DNA of 20,937 bases from Castellaniella sp034007085 (GCF_034007085.1 NZ_JAVERO010000031.1:1-20937), one strand, 5' to 3'. Counted from the first letter of the stretch, positions 1 to 8,011 are shown. The notes: generated from the letters alone by a model not told the origin. Program-made: numbers and translations.

Positions 1-1760
1 AAGACGCTCGTCGATTTCCCCAGACTGTTGGCGAACTGGGCCACCGGCGTGCGGCCGGCCTCGATCTTGTCGCGGTAATCATTGTGGAAATAGGTCAGGC
101 TGGCGCCCAGGCCGTCGGGGCTGCGGAATTCGATGCCCAATTCCTTGTTGAGGCTGGTTTCGGCTTTCAGGTCGGCATTGCCCAGCAGAAAGCACGCGGG
201 ATCACCCGATTTGGTGTTGCCCCAGCAGCCATTGCCGTCGCTGTAGAGCGCATACCCGGGGTTGCTCTGGTACAGATTGGGCGCCTTGTAGGCCCGGGCG
301 ATGCCGGCCTTCACCGTCCACTGGTCGTTGACCATGTAGGACAGGTTCAACGCCGGGCTCCAGTTGTTGCCCTGCAGGCTGTGGTGATCGAAACGCAGGC
401 CGGGCGTCACGGTCCAGCGGTCGCCGATATACAGATTGTCCTCGACGAACACCGAATAGATCGTGGCATGGGCCTTGGGTGCGTAGGCAAAGGGCACGGC
501 GGGCATTTTGCCGCTCGGGTGATTGCGCGCGGCCAGATCGGATGAATAATCCTCCAGGTCCTGGCGCACCCATTCCAGGCCAACCGTGCCCATCTGGTCG
601 ATGCCGCCCCAGTCCAGGCGGCGGTTCAGTTCGGTGTGGGCGGTCAACGTGCGCAGATTGATGTCGCCGAATTCCCGCCCGCTGAACAGCCCTTCTGTCC
701 CGCCCGCCAGGCCTTCCAGGGTCCGGGTATTGCGCGTCTGCTCGTATTGCAGGTAGCTGAGGGTGTGGGTGGCCGGATTCCAGTCGCCCGCATGGGTGAT
801 GGCATAGGTCTGCCGATAGATCCGGTTGGTTTCCCCGCCCAGGGCCCCCTTCACATAGCCCGTCTTCTTGTCCAGGTTGGTGTTCTGCGTATCGCCGACG
901 TAGATATTGCCCTGGCGGCCGTAGCCGGCCTCGAAAGCGATCCGATGGCCGGCAGCGGGCTTCCAGCTCAGCACACCGTTGATATCCCGATGCTTGTAGC
1001 CTTCGCGGCCTGCCGGGAATGTGCCCTTGTTGCCCCCCAATCTGAGCGACTGATGGCCGTCGTTGATGTCCCACGCATCCCCCTGGAAATTCGCCGCACT
1101 GCCGCTCAGGCGGAAATCCAGACGGTCGGCAATCGGGCCGGTCAGGCTGAAGGTGGTGCGGGCGGTGGCGCCTTCGTCGCTGTGTTCGGGCGCGTTTGCG
1201 TACACCGACACCGAACCGCTCAGCCGGTCTGCAGCCGGCTTGGTGATGATGTTCACTACGCCACCGGCGGCACCGTTGCCATAGCGCGCGGCGGCGGGAC
1301 CGCGCAGCACTTCGATGCGCTCGATCAGTTCGGGCGGCACCCAGTTGGTGTCGCCGCGCGTGTCGCGTTCGCCGCGCCAGCCAAAGCGCACCGACCCGCG
1401 CGAGGACACGGGCTTGCCATCGATCAGGATCAGGGTGTTTTCCGGGCCCATGCCGCGGATGTCGATCTGGCGGTTGTTGCCGCGCTGGCCGCTGGACGAA
1501 TTGCCGGTCAGGTTCACGCCCGGCATGGTGCGGATGATTTCCGACACGTCGGTGGCGGGCGGGGATTTCTGGATGTCCCCGGCCGTGATGGTGGATGCGC
1601 CCGGAGTCTGTTTCAGTTCCTGTTCGGCCTTGACGACGACACGGTCGAGTTGGGTGACATCGCTGGATGATTGCGCGCCAGCCGGGGCAGCGGCCAGGCC
1701 CAGGGCAATGAGCAGGCCAACCGGCGGCAGGGCGCGGCCCTGGACCTTGGAGACGAACAT
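1..1760 (-). CDS. fepA: TonB-dependent ferric-enterobactin-type receptor (FepA/BfeA/PfeA family), 3' end outside window
   Basis: Outer-membrane receptor for ferric catecholate siderophores, energised by TonB. The frame is open for 586 codons from ATG at 1758-1760 to the window edge, so roughly the last fifth of a usual 720-750-residue receptor is missing. A signal peptide ends near APAGAQ, followed by a TonB-box-like LDRVVVKA. The plug domain carries stretches nearly identical to those I recall from FepA: GQRGNNRQIDIRGMGPENT, LILIDGKPVSSR, GWRGERDTRGDT, and IERIEVLRGPAAARYGNGAA. The barrel part contains LLGNADLKAETSLNKELG, also typical of this subfamily. A good ribosome site (AAGGAA, 1766-1771) lies five bases before the ATG. 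The gene has its own upstream promoter and Fur-like site, separate from yncE. Family assignment is secure; enterobactin as substrate is inferred from the family and from the DHB-serine genes nearby. Confidence 0.93.
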   Translation of the reverse strand, partial: MFVSKVQGRALPPVGLLIALGLAAAPAGAQSSSDVTQLDRVVVKAEQELKQTPGASTITAGDIQKSPPATDVSEIIRTMPGVNLTGNSSSGQRGNNRQIDIRGMGPENTLILIDGKPVSSRGSVRFGWRGERDTRGDTNWVPPELIERIEVLRGPAAARYGNGAAGGVVNIITKPAADRLSGSVSVYANAPEHSDEGATARTTFSLTGPIADRLDFRLSGSAANFQGDAWDINDGHQSLRLGGNKGTFPAGREGYKHRDINGVLSWKPAAGHRIAFEAGYGRQGNIYVGDTQNTNLDKKTGYVKGALGGETNRIYRQTYAITHAGDWNPATHTLSYLQYEQTRNTRTLEGLAGGTEGLFSGREFGDINLRTLTAHTELNRRLDWGGIDQMGTVGLEWVRQDLEDYSSDLAARNHPSGKMPAVPFAYAPKAHATIYSVFVEDNLYIGDRWTVTPGLRFDHHSLQGNNWSPALNLSYMVNDQWTVKAGIARAYKAPNLYQSNPGYALYSDGNGCWGNTKSGDPACFLLGNADLKAETSLNKELGIEFRSPDGLGASLTYFHNDYRDKIEAGRTPVAQFANSLGKSTSV

Positions 1761-1801
1761 GTGGATTCCTTGGATGACGGTAGATGCGTGAAATTTTTAT
1801 G

Positions 1802-1831
1802 AATATAAACGATAACTATTTCTATTTACAA
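1802..1831 (-). promoter_or_regulatory. Candidate sigma-70 promoter with Fur-like site before the fepA-type gene
   Basis: Read on the minus strand, TTGTAA (1826-1831) and TATATT (1802-1807) are separated by 18 bases and lie 42 bases before the fepA ATG. Between them, on the plus strand, GATAACTATTTCTATTTAC (1811-1829) matches the 19-base Fur consensus at 11 positions by hand count. The AT-rich block stands out in a GC-rich background. The Fur match is weak taken alone; position between -35 and -10 boxes and the gene's function raise it. Confidence 0.45.
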
Positions 1832-1842
1832 ATCGACATTTT

Positions 1843-3030
1843 TCAGGAATGCGATCCGTTGGCGCCCAGGTCGATGCGCACGACGCTTTCCATGCCGTCG
1901 GCCCGGTAGGCGGGGTGCTTGTCGTCGTGCGGTCCCTTGATCGTGGCGTACAGGACCTGCCCATTGGCCGCCAGGGCCAGGCTGTTCGGATGCGCCGGCA
2001 GGTCGTGGCGCGCCTTCACGGCATAGGTCGTGCCGTCGATCACCGTGATCGCGCCGGTGCCCAAGGGATGCGCGCGCGAAGCGCCCCGGTTGCTGACGTA
2101 GATTTCGTCGCGGACCGGGTTGTAGCGCACGTCCAGTGCGCTCTCGCCCACAGGGACGGCTGCCAGGACGCGGCCGGTCGTGGTATCGAAGACGACCAGG
2201 CGGCCGTTGCCGGCATCGGCGCCGAACAGGCGCGCGCCGGTATCATCCAGCGCGACGTTCACCAGGAAGGGCTCGGCGCCATCCAGGGTGAAGCGATTCA
2301 GGATCTTGCCGCTGTCCGGATCGATGACAGTCACGCCATAGTCGCCGCCCTGGCCGATGTACAGGCGGTTCGCAGCGGGGTCATAGGCCGCGCCGGCGGG
2401 CCATTTGCGCAGTCCGGACAGCGTGTGCAGGATGATGCCGCGCTTCAGGTCCACGATCCAGACCTTGCCTGCCGTGTCGGGATTGGTGACGAACATGCGT
2501 TCGTGCGCTTCGTCCAGCACGATCTGGCGGACATGCTCGAAACCACCCTTGGCCTTGGCCTGGCCGAGCCGGTAGTTCGCCGTCTTGCCGGTCTTCAGGT
2601 CGATGGCCTGCACGATGCCGTTCAGGGTGTTGCCGGCGTACAGCGTATCCGTGCGTGCATCATGGACCAGGCCGTAGGGCTTGCGCTCGGTCTGGATGAC
2701 GGCCTGGGTTGCCAGAGTATCCGGGTCCAGGCGGTAGATCGCGCCGCCCTCGTCGGCCTTGAAGCGCTGGCCCGAGGACGCCACGAACACGGCACCGTCG
2801 GCCACGACCAGTTGATAAAGCCCGGGGGCGAGGTCACGGCGCAGCACGGCCTGCCGCGCCTGGGCCTGGGTGTGCGCCTTGTGCGCCTGGGCGTCCGGGC
2901 CGGCCTTGCCCGGCTGCCCGCCAGGAACGGCGCAGGCCGCCAGCGCGGTGCCCAGGACGAATGTGCCCAGCAGTCGGGCCGGTATGCGGGCCGTGTCCGG
3001 ACGATGGCAGCGGAGGTGTAAAGTACGCAT
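1843..3030 (-). CDS. yncE: YncE-like beta-propeller lipoprotein
   Basis: A 395-residue protein of the YncE / YVTN-repeat beta-propeller family. E. coli YncE is a periplasmic, iron-repressed protein of uncertain function. Matching landmarks include GGAIYRLDPDTL, KPYGLVHDARTDTLYAGNTLNG, QAIDLKTGK and HPNSLALAANGQVLYATIKG, all closely parallel to E. coli YncE blades. Unlike that protein, the N-terminus has a lipobox (LAAC, Cys33) after a hydrophobic stretch, so a lipoprotein is predicted; Ala follows the Cys, which suggests outer-membrane sorting. Residues 34-60 form a low-complexity linker rich in Ala, Gln and His. The ATG at 3028-3030 has AAGGAA eight bases upstream. It lies 41 bases after the FpvA/FhuE-type receptor on the same strand and probably shares its transcript. 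The molecular role is unknown. Confidence 0.88.
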   Translation of the reverse strand: MRTLHLRCHRPDTARIPARLLGTFVLGTALAACAVPGGQPGKAGPDAQAHKAHTQAQARQAVLRRDLAPGLYQLVVADGAVFVASSGQRFKADEGGAIYRLDPDTLATQAVIQTERKPYGLVHDARTDTLYAGNTLNGIVQAIDLKTGKTANYRLGQAKAKGGFEHVRQIVLDEAHERMFVTNPDTAGKVWIVDLKRGIILHTLSGLRKWPAGAAYDPAANRLYIGQGGDYGVTVIDPDSGKILNRFTLDGAEPFLVNVALDDTGARLFGADAGNGRLVVFDTTTGRVLAAVPVGESALDVRYNPVRDEIYVSNRGASRAHPLGTGAITVIDGTTYAVKARHDLPAHPNSLALAANGQVLYATIKGPHDDKHPAYRADGMESVVRIDLGANGSHS

Positions 3031-3071
3031 GGTGGGGGTTCCTTGCAGGATGTGGAGCGGTGGCCGGGGCC

Positions 3072-5300
3072 TCAGAAACGCAGATCCAGGCCGAGACGGA
3101 ACGCACGCGGCGCGCCGTAGTAGGTCGAGCCCGGATCGGGGTGGTAATGCTTGTCGAACAGGTTGTCGATGTTCAGGCGAACGGACAGGTCGCGGCTGAT
3201 CTGGTAGCGCGCCATCAGGTCCACCACGGCATAGGCGTCCTGCTCGATGATGCGGTCCTGTGTTTGGGGGTCCTTGAGCTTGATGGACGCGCGGCTCTGC
3301 CAGCGTACGCCGCCGCCCACCGTCAGGCCATGGCCGATGCCAGGCCAGCGGTAGCTGGTGAACAGCTTGGCGGTGTTCTGCGGCACGTTCGGGTTCAGCG
3401 TGACTCGATGCCGATCCTGCGACAGGGCGCGGGTGAAACTGGCGGCCACCTGCCAGTTCGGCAGCAGTGCGCCGGATATTTCCAGGTCGATGCCCCGGGT
3501 GGTGGTGCCGGAGACAGCCTCGTAATACTGTTTCGGGTCGCCCGGCTGCCGGGGCACGGCGACGGCAAAGTTATCCTGCCGCACACGAAACAGCGCGGCG
3601 GCGACATTCAGCCGCCCGTCCAGCAGTTCGCCCTTGGCGCCGACTTCGTAGCTGCGGCCCAGCAGGGGCGGCAGGTAGTTTTCGTCCCGGTCCTGCTGGT
3701 TCTGCGGCTTGAAAATGTCCGTGTAGCTGGCGTAGACGGACCATTCGCCGCTCAGGTCGTAGACGATGCCGGCGTAGGGCGTGAGCTTGTCGGATTCGTG
3801 GCGGTCCAGATGCGTCGCGCTGCCATCGTAATAATGCGTGTCCTTGATGTTTTCCCAGTGGGTGACGCGACCGCCGATGATCAGCGACAGACGGTCGGTC
3901 GGCTTGAAGCGCGCGGTGGCATAGGCGCTGGTGAGGTTCTCGCGGTTGACGGTATCGCCGATCGCCGGGTTGTCGGGCGCGCCGGGCGTGCGGCCATCCC
4001 AGGTATGGATATTGTCAATGGCCGGGGACCAGCCCGTGAACCACCACAGGGTGTATGGCGAGGTTTCATCGCGCGTGCGCGACGCCGTGGCGCCAAGCAC
4101 CAGATCGTGTTCCCGGCCCAGCAGGGTAAAGGGCCCCATGGCATGCACGTCCAGGGTGTTCTGCACCGGCTTGCCCGCCCAGCGGCCCGCCCACAGATTC
4201 ACGCCCGTGCCGGTGACGCGGTCAGGATTCCCGCCGCCGGCGTAACCCAGCACTTCGTCATAGCGATAGACGCTGCGTTCCAGCGTGCCCTTGATCTTCC
4301 AGCCGTTCTCGAAGCGATGTTCCAGCGCGGCGAACCAGGTCTGGTTGTGGCGCCGCGAATAGGCCCAGTCGGCGGCGGCGGACTGGGTCCGGTCCCAATC
4401 CGTGCGCCCGCCGTCCGCATAGAACATCGGCAGGCCGCCGCGCGAATGACCCGTGGCATCCTGGTTCTGGAACAGAAAGCCCAGCGTGGCCAGGGTGCTG
4501 GGCCCCAGGTCGGCCTCGACGATGCCGTACAGGGTCTTGCCACGTTCCTGCAGGCGTTCCAGGTACGAGCCGTTCTTCTGCCAGGCGGCAACCAGCCGAC
4601 CGCGCACGGAGCCGGACTCGTTCAGGGGCGCGGACAGGTCCGCCTCGGTCCGGTACCAGTCCCAGGATCCGGTCTCGATGCTGGCGCGCGCCTGGAATTC
4701 ACGCATGGGCCGCTTGCGGATCAGGTTGATGGTCGCGCCGGGCGCGCCCACGCCGCTCATCAGGCCGTTGGCGCCTCGGATCACCTCGACCCGGTCATAG
4801 GGCGCCATGTCAGCCGTCTGGAAGATTTCCCTGTAGCCGCTGTAGACCTGATTGAGCCCATCGACCTGGTAGTTTTCCACCTGGAAGCCGCGCGCATAGA
4901 TCGGGCTGGTGTCCGACCCCCGGTTGCCCGCGACATTCATCACCAGGCCCGGCGTGTTGTCCACCACATCGGCCAGTGTGGTCAGGCCCTGATCGTCCAT
5001 GCGCTGGCGGGTGATGACGCTGACGGACTGCGGCGTTTCGCGCACCGACAGGTTCAGGCGCGTGGACATGTTGCTGGCCTGCGCGGCGTAGGACCCGGTG
5101 CCCTCTGTGGTCGGATCCAGCGCGGCGCCGCGCACGACGACCGGCTGCAGCATGCGGTTCGGCGGCTGGGCGGGCCGATCCAGCGTCTGCCCGGCGGCCT
5201 GGGCCCAGGCCGTAGCCTGGCCGCCCCCCAGCCCGACTGCCGCCAGAACGACAGACAGCCCTGCCACAGCCCCACGACGAGGCCGCCTGAATTTCACCAT
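3072..5300 (-). CDS. TonB-dependent ferric-siderophore receptor, FpvA/FhuE-like
   Basis: A complete 742-residue outer-membrane receptor. A signal peptide occupies about residues 1-34 (ATAWAQA cleavage region); a TonB-box-like LQPVVVRG follows. The plug has RETPQSVSVITRQRMDDQG, YARGFQVENYQVDG and YDRVEVIRGANGLMSG, typical of FpvA/FhuE/FoxA receptors. Late barrel landmarks are TTTRGIDLEISGALLPNW and RLNIDNLFDKHYHPDPGS, and the protein ends in an aromatic residue (RLGLDLRF), as expected for barrel assembly. No N-terminal signalling (STN) domain is present, so trans-envelope gene control through this receptor is unlikely. The start at 5298-5300 is chosen because it opens a clean signal peptide and has AGGGAGC seven bases upstream. 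An in-frame ATG at 5370-5372 falls inside the Fur-like site and is rejected. The subfamily resembles hydroxamate or mixed-type receptors, so the ligand is probably not the local catecholate; the substrate cannot be read from sequence. Confidence 0.93.
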   Translation of the reverse strand: MVKFRRPRRGAVAGLSVVLAAVGLGGGQATAWAQAAGQTLDRPAQPPNRMLQPVVVRGAALDPTTEGTGSYAAQASNMSTRLNLSVRETPQSVSVITRQRMDDQGLTTLADVVDNTPGLVMNVAGNRGSDTSPIYARGFQVENYQVDGLNQVYSGYREIFQTADMAPYDRVEVIRGANGLMSGVGAPGATINLIRKRPMREFQARASIETGSWDWYRTEADLSAPLNESGSVRGRLVAAWQKNGSYLERLQERGKTLYGIVEADLGPSTLATLGFLFQNQDATGHSRGGLPMFYADGGRTDWDRTQSAAADWAYSRRHNQTWFAALEHRFENGWKIKGTLERSVYRYDEVLGYAGGGNPDRVTGTGVNLWAGRWAGKPVQNTLDVHAMGPFTLLGREHDLVLGATASRTRDETSPYTLWWFTGWSPAIDNIHTWDGRTPGAPDNPAIGDTVNRENLTSAYATARFKPTDRLSLIIGGRVTHWENIKDTHYYDGSATHLDRHESDKLTPYAGIVYDLSGEWSVYASYTDIFKPQNQQDRDENYLPPLLGRSYEVGAKGELLDGRLNVAAALFRVRQDNFAVAVPRQPGDPKQYYEAVSGTTTRGIDLEISGALLPNWQVAASFTRALSQDRHRVTLNPNVPQNTAKLFTSYRWPGIGHGLTVGGGVRWQSRASIKLKDPQTQDRIIEQDAYAVVDLMARYQISRDLSVRLNIDNLFDKHYHPDPGSTYYGAPRAFRLGLDLRF

Positions 5301-5534
5301 GGTGTTCGCTCCCTGTATCAGTTGTGTGCTTGTTGTGTGCAGCGATTGCGCTCGATCACCATGGTAATGCAAATGAGAATGGATATTAATTATTAATTTA
5401 ACATGCTGAATCGAGATGCATGCAACTGAATCGCCGCCATCCTGTCAGGCGTCCTGTTTTCTGCCATGCGTGATAACCTCGCTGCTGCATCTGGATGCCT
5501 GAACCGTACGTCTGTACGCGAGCGAGAACAGCAT
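5301..5534. other. Divergent intergenic region between receptor and AlbA_2-type gene
   Basis: The left half holds the receptor leader and the Fur-like site at 5369-5387. The right half, before the ATG at 5535, has a short inverted repeat, CGTAC-GTCT-GTACG (5505-5518), 16 bases before the start codon, which could be an operator but may be chance. No convincing -35/-10 pair was identified for the rightward gene. No small gene or RNA was recognised. Confidence 0.4.
5369..5387 (-). promoter_or_regulatory. Candidate Fur box before the FpvA/FhuE-like receptor operon
   Basis: GCAAATGAGAATGGATATT matches the classic 19-base Fur consensus at 12 positions, with an intact AATGAGAAT core. It sits about 70 bases upstream of the receptor ATG, inside an AT-rich block (5369-5401) that also carries ATTAAT-T-ATTAAT at 5385-5397. 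It could also influence the divergent gene at 5535. Iron repression of receptor and yncE is inferred. Confidence 0.6.
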
Positions 5535-7244
5535 ATGAATACCGCCTCGTTGATTGCCCTGGTGGATCAGTTCCGCCATCTTCCACACGAGCGAGCCACT
5601 GTGGAATTCAAATCCAATTGGGACAAGCCTGAAGATATCGGTCAGTACTTGTCGGCCCTGGGAAATGCTGCAATTCTGGAAGGTCATGACCGTGCCTGGA
5701 TGATCTGGGGAGTAGACAACACCACGCATGCAATCATCAGCACGACATTCGATCCGTTCTCAGCAAAAGGAGAGGGCAATCAGTCACTCAGCATGTGGCT
5801 CACACAGAACACGCTGCCTCGCCCCGATTTTGATTTCCATGAACTGCCGCATCCTGATGGGCGGATCGTGGCGCTTGAAATTCACCCACCACGCGCAGCG
5901 CCATTGGCTTTCAAGGGCGAACGATACATCCGCATCAACAGCCACAAGACCAAGCTTTCGCAACATCCAGACAAAGAATCTCGCCTATGGGCCCTGCTGG
6001 GTCAGAAGGAAGACTGGTCAGGCCAAGTCATTGCCGAGGCCACGCTGGACGACCTGGATCCCGACGCAGTCATAGCGGCACGACAGCGTTTCGAGGAATA
6101 CCTGCTCAAATCAGAACGCGACCAGCAGCGACACGAACGGATCAAGGCTCAAGTGCGCTCATGGGACATACCCACCTTGCTGAACAAGGCGCATATCACA
6201 AAACAGGGGCGCATCACGCGGTCCGCCTTGCTGCTTCTTGGCAAGGACGAAGCCACTCATCTTCTATCGCCCGTCGATGTCAAGATGACCTGGGTGCTGC
6301 GTGATGAGCACAACCGCACGGTGGATTCACAGCATTTCAGTCTGCCACTACTGCTGTCCACGGGAAAACTGGCCGGACGCATCCGCAATATCATGTTGGA
6401 GCACATGCCTGATGGACAGCTGTTTCCTACCGCAGTCCCGCGCTACGACGGCTGGGTTCTGCGCGAAGCGCTACACAACTGCATCGCTCATCGGGATTAC
6501 CGTCTAGGCGGCAAAATAAATGTGGTTGAATACCCAGATCGCCTCGTGTTCAGCAACCTGGGACAGTTTCTACCACCCAGTGTCGAATGGATGCTGGAGC
6601 ATCAGTCACCGCCAGAGCATTACCGCAATCAGTGGCTGATTGATGGCATGATTCGACTGAGAATGATCGACCAGGCTGGCAGCGGCATCCGACGCATGTT
6701 CGAAACCCAGCGTGATCGGTTCTTTCCTTTGCCAGATTACGTCCTGGATCCTGCAGACAATGGCTATCCAAGAGTTGAAGTCACAATCAGCGGCAACATT
6801 CTCGACGTGAATTACACGCGCTTGCTGATGAAGCGCCATGATCTGGACTTGCAGCAGGTATTGTCGCTGGATAGGGTACAGAAAAAGAAACCTATCTCCG
6901 CCGACAAAGCCAAAGCACTCAGGGCAGACAAACTGATCGAAGGGCGCGCCCCAAATTTTTTCGTCTCCGCCAAAGTTGCCGCCTGGACGGGAGACAAGGC
7001 CCGCTATATTCGTAACAGGGGATTGGATGACACCTACTATCGTCAACTCATCCTCGACTACCTGGAAAAATACGGTCAGGCAAGCCGGCAAGACATCAAT
7101 GCCTTATTACTGACCAAGCTTTCTGACGTTCTAAGCCCTGCGCAGAAGATGAACAAGATTCGCAACCTGATGCAGGCCATGCGCAAAGAAGCGCTCATCC
7201 AGAGAGAGGGCTCCAGAACCAATGCCATGTGGCGCATCAAGTAA
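5535..7244 (+). CDS. AlbA_2 (Schlafen-type) putative DNA-binding / HATPase_c_4 regulator
   Basis: A 569-residue protein of the divergent AAA_4 / AlbA_2 class, often annotated as a putative transcriptional regulator or ATP-binding protein. The N-terminal AlbA_2 domain (about 15-150) opens with ERATVEFKSNW (VEFK 23-26) and contains WMIWGVDN and GERYIRINSHK. A GHKL-ATPase-like domain follows at about 300-420, with REALHNCIAHRDY (310-322), EYPDRLVFSNLGQF and GSGIRRM (382-388). The C-terminal 130 residues look like winged-helix DNA-binding modules (ILDYLEKYGQASRQDI, then MRKEALIQREGS). ATG 5535 is preferred over ATG 5466 because family members begin a few residues before the LP-x-E-x-x-x-VEFK motif; neither start has a strong ribosome site. 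Base composition is visibly less GC-rich than the neighbours and the gene interrupts an iron-uptake locus, so acquisition by transfer is likely. Such proteins occur alone or in defence and restriction-modification islands; no partner gene is seen here, and the function is unknown. Confidence 0.85.
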   Translation: MNTASLIALVDQFRHLPHERATVEFKSNWDKPEDIGQYLSALGNAAILEGHDRAWMIWGVDNTTHAIISTTFDPFSAKGEGNQSLSMWLTQNTLPRPDFDFHELPHPDGRIVALEIHPPRAAPLAFKGERYIRINSHKTKLSQHPDKESRLWALLGQKEDWSGQVIAEATLDDLDPDAVIAARQRFEEYLLKSERDQQRHERIKAQVRSWDIPTLLNKAHITKQGRITRSALLLLGKDEATHLLSPVDVKMTWVLRDEHNRTVDSQHFSLPLLLSTGKLAGRIRNIMLEHMPDGQLFPTAVPRYDGWVLREALHNCIAHRDYRLGGKINVVEYPDRLVFSNLGQFLPPSVEWMLEHQSPPEHYRNQWLIDGMIRLRMIDQAGSGIRRMFETQRDRFFPLPDYVLDPADNGYPRVEVTISGNILDVNYTRLLMKRHDLDLQQVLSLDRVQKKKPISADKAKALRADKLIEGRAPNFFVSAKVAAWTGDKARYIRNRGLDDTYYRQLILDYLEKYGQASRQDINALLLTKLSDVLSPAQKMNKIRNLMQAMRKEALIQREGSRTNAMWRIK

Positions 7245-7292
7245 CCTGCCGTCTTTGCTAAATAAGCCACATAGTAAATGAAAAAATCCTTT

Positions 7293-7328
7293 GAAAATCA
7301 TAAATCGTTGATTTATATGATGTTTTTC
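7293..7328. repeat. AT-rich imperfect inverted repeat, possible terminator
   Basis: A perfect 7-base stem, ATAAATC (7300-7306) and GATTTAT (7310-7316), encloses a GTT loop. Outer bases GAAAATC on the left and TGATGTTTTTC on the right extend it with bulges. The T run at 7323-7327 and its position 50-80 bases after the AlbA_2-type stop codon suggest a weak terminator. The stem has almost no G-C pairs, so a recombination site or protein-binding dyad is equally possible. Confidence 0.4.
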
Positions 7329-7350
7329 ATTCTATAAAACTGATTTCTAG

Positions 7351-7530
7351 CAAAGGGAAAGCGTTCTGACGAACTCGCTGCACAAGCGCACCAACCAGCC
7401 GACCCACGTACTGAAGTTGTCAGCAATTCTTGGCGTGACCACGCGCAGCCCTCACACCGAATCGGACCCACCCAGTCAAACAATGTCAAGAATTTCCCAT
7501 CCCGGCCCCGAAGATGATTCAATCCCCTGA
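7351..7530 (+). pseudogene. Possible decayed XRE-type repressor fragment
   Basis: A 59-codon frame without a start codon runs from just after TAG at 7348-7350 to TGA at 7528-7530. Its first third (ESVLTNSLHKRTNQPTHVL then KLSAILGVTT) resembles the last helices of phage-repressor-like XRE helix-turn-helix domains, where a recognition helix is followed by a (L/V)xKL(S/A)xxLGV helix. The remainder has no recognisable fold. This is a visual resemblance over about 30 residues and may be chance. Confidence 0.2.
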
Positions 7531-7562
7531 ATTCCACTGATCGAAACCTCAAGGAGATCGCC

Positions 7563-7949
7563 ATGGGTCTGTTCAGCACCATTCTCGAAAAACTGGGCTT
7601 CGGCAGCACGCACGCCGCGCCGGCACCTGATGCGCCCGCTGCAAGCGCCGCCGCTGCGGCCAGCACACCGGCTGCGCAGGCGATTTCCGTAGTAGACGTG
7701 GTCGGCCAACTGGAACAAAAAGCCGCCGCCAATCCCCAGAAACTGAATTGGAAGACGTCCATCGTCGATCTGCTGAAGCTGCTGGACATGGACAGCAGCC
7801 TGGGCGCGCGCAAGGAACTGGCCACCGAACTGGGCTGCCCCGCCGACAAGATGGGCGATTCGGCGCAGATGAACATGTGGCTGCACAAGGCCGTGCTGGC
7901 CCGCCTGGCGGAAAACGGCGGCAACGTACCGGCCGATCTGCTGAACTGA
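7563..7949 (+). CDS. DUF3597 family protein
   Basis: A 128-residue soluble protein with the DUF3597 layout: a short start (MGLFSTILEKLGFG), an Ala/Pro-rich linker (about 15-40), and a conserved helical domain containing LNWKTSIVDLLKLLDMDSS and ARKELATELGCP, ending WLHKAVLARLAENGG. No signal peptide or membrane segment is visible. A strong ribosome site, AAGGAG at 7551-7556, lies six bases before the ATG. It is followed 62 bases later by the DUF937 gene on the same strand, so the two may be co-transcribed. The family has no established function; a link to iron uptake is not suggested by anything in the sequence. Confidence 0.88.
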   Translation: MGLFSTILEKLGFGSTHAAPAPDAPAASAAAAASTPAAQAISVVDVVGQLEQKAAANPQKLNWKTSIVDLLKLLDMDSSLGARKELATELGCPADKMGDSAQMNMWLHKAVLARLAENGGNVPADLLN

Positions 7950-8011
7950 GCCATCCCAACCCCAAGACCGGCCTGGCGGCGCAGCCCGCCCGGCCGGTGC
8001 GGAGCCTCATC

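Larger units (their letters stand above)
7245..7562. other. 318-base gap between AlbA_2-type gene and DUF3597 gene
   Basis: The first 100 bases are AT-rich and contain an imperfect inverted repeat at 7293-7328. The rest returns to higher G+C. It contains one frame without stops (7351-7530), described separately as a possible decayed repressor fragment, and ends with the ribosome site AAGGAG (7551-7556) of the next gene. No tRNA, insertion sequence or clear promoter was recognised. Confidence 0.5.

Noticed and set aside
1849..3021. 390-codon plus-strand frame opposite yncE
   Set aside because: The minus-strand product is a clear YncE homologue with a lipobox; the plus-strand product has no recognisable features.
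5370..5372. Upstream ATG as start of the FpvA/FhuE-like receptor
   Set aside because: It lies within the Fur-like box and puts 24 unrelated residues before the signal peptide. ATG 5298-5300 has a proper ribosome site.
2961..5396. Very long plus-strand open frame opposite the receptor gene (811 codons)
   Set aside because: The translation has no domain pattern and lies fully antisense to a receptor with a signal peptide, plug and barrel motifs. Such mirror frames are common in GC-rich genes.
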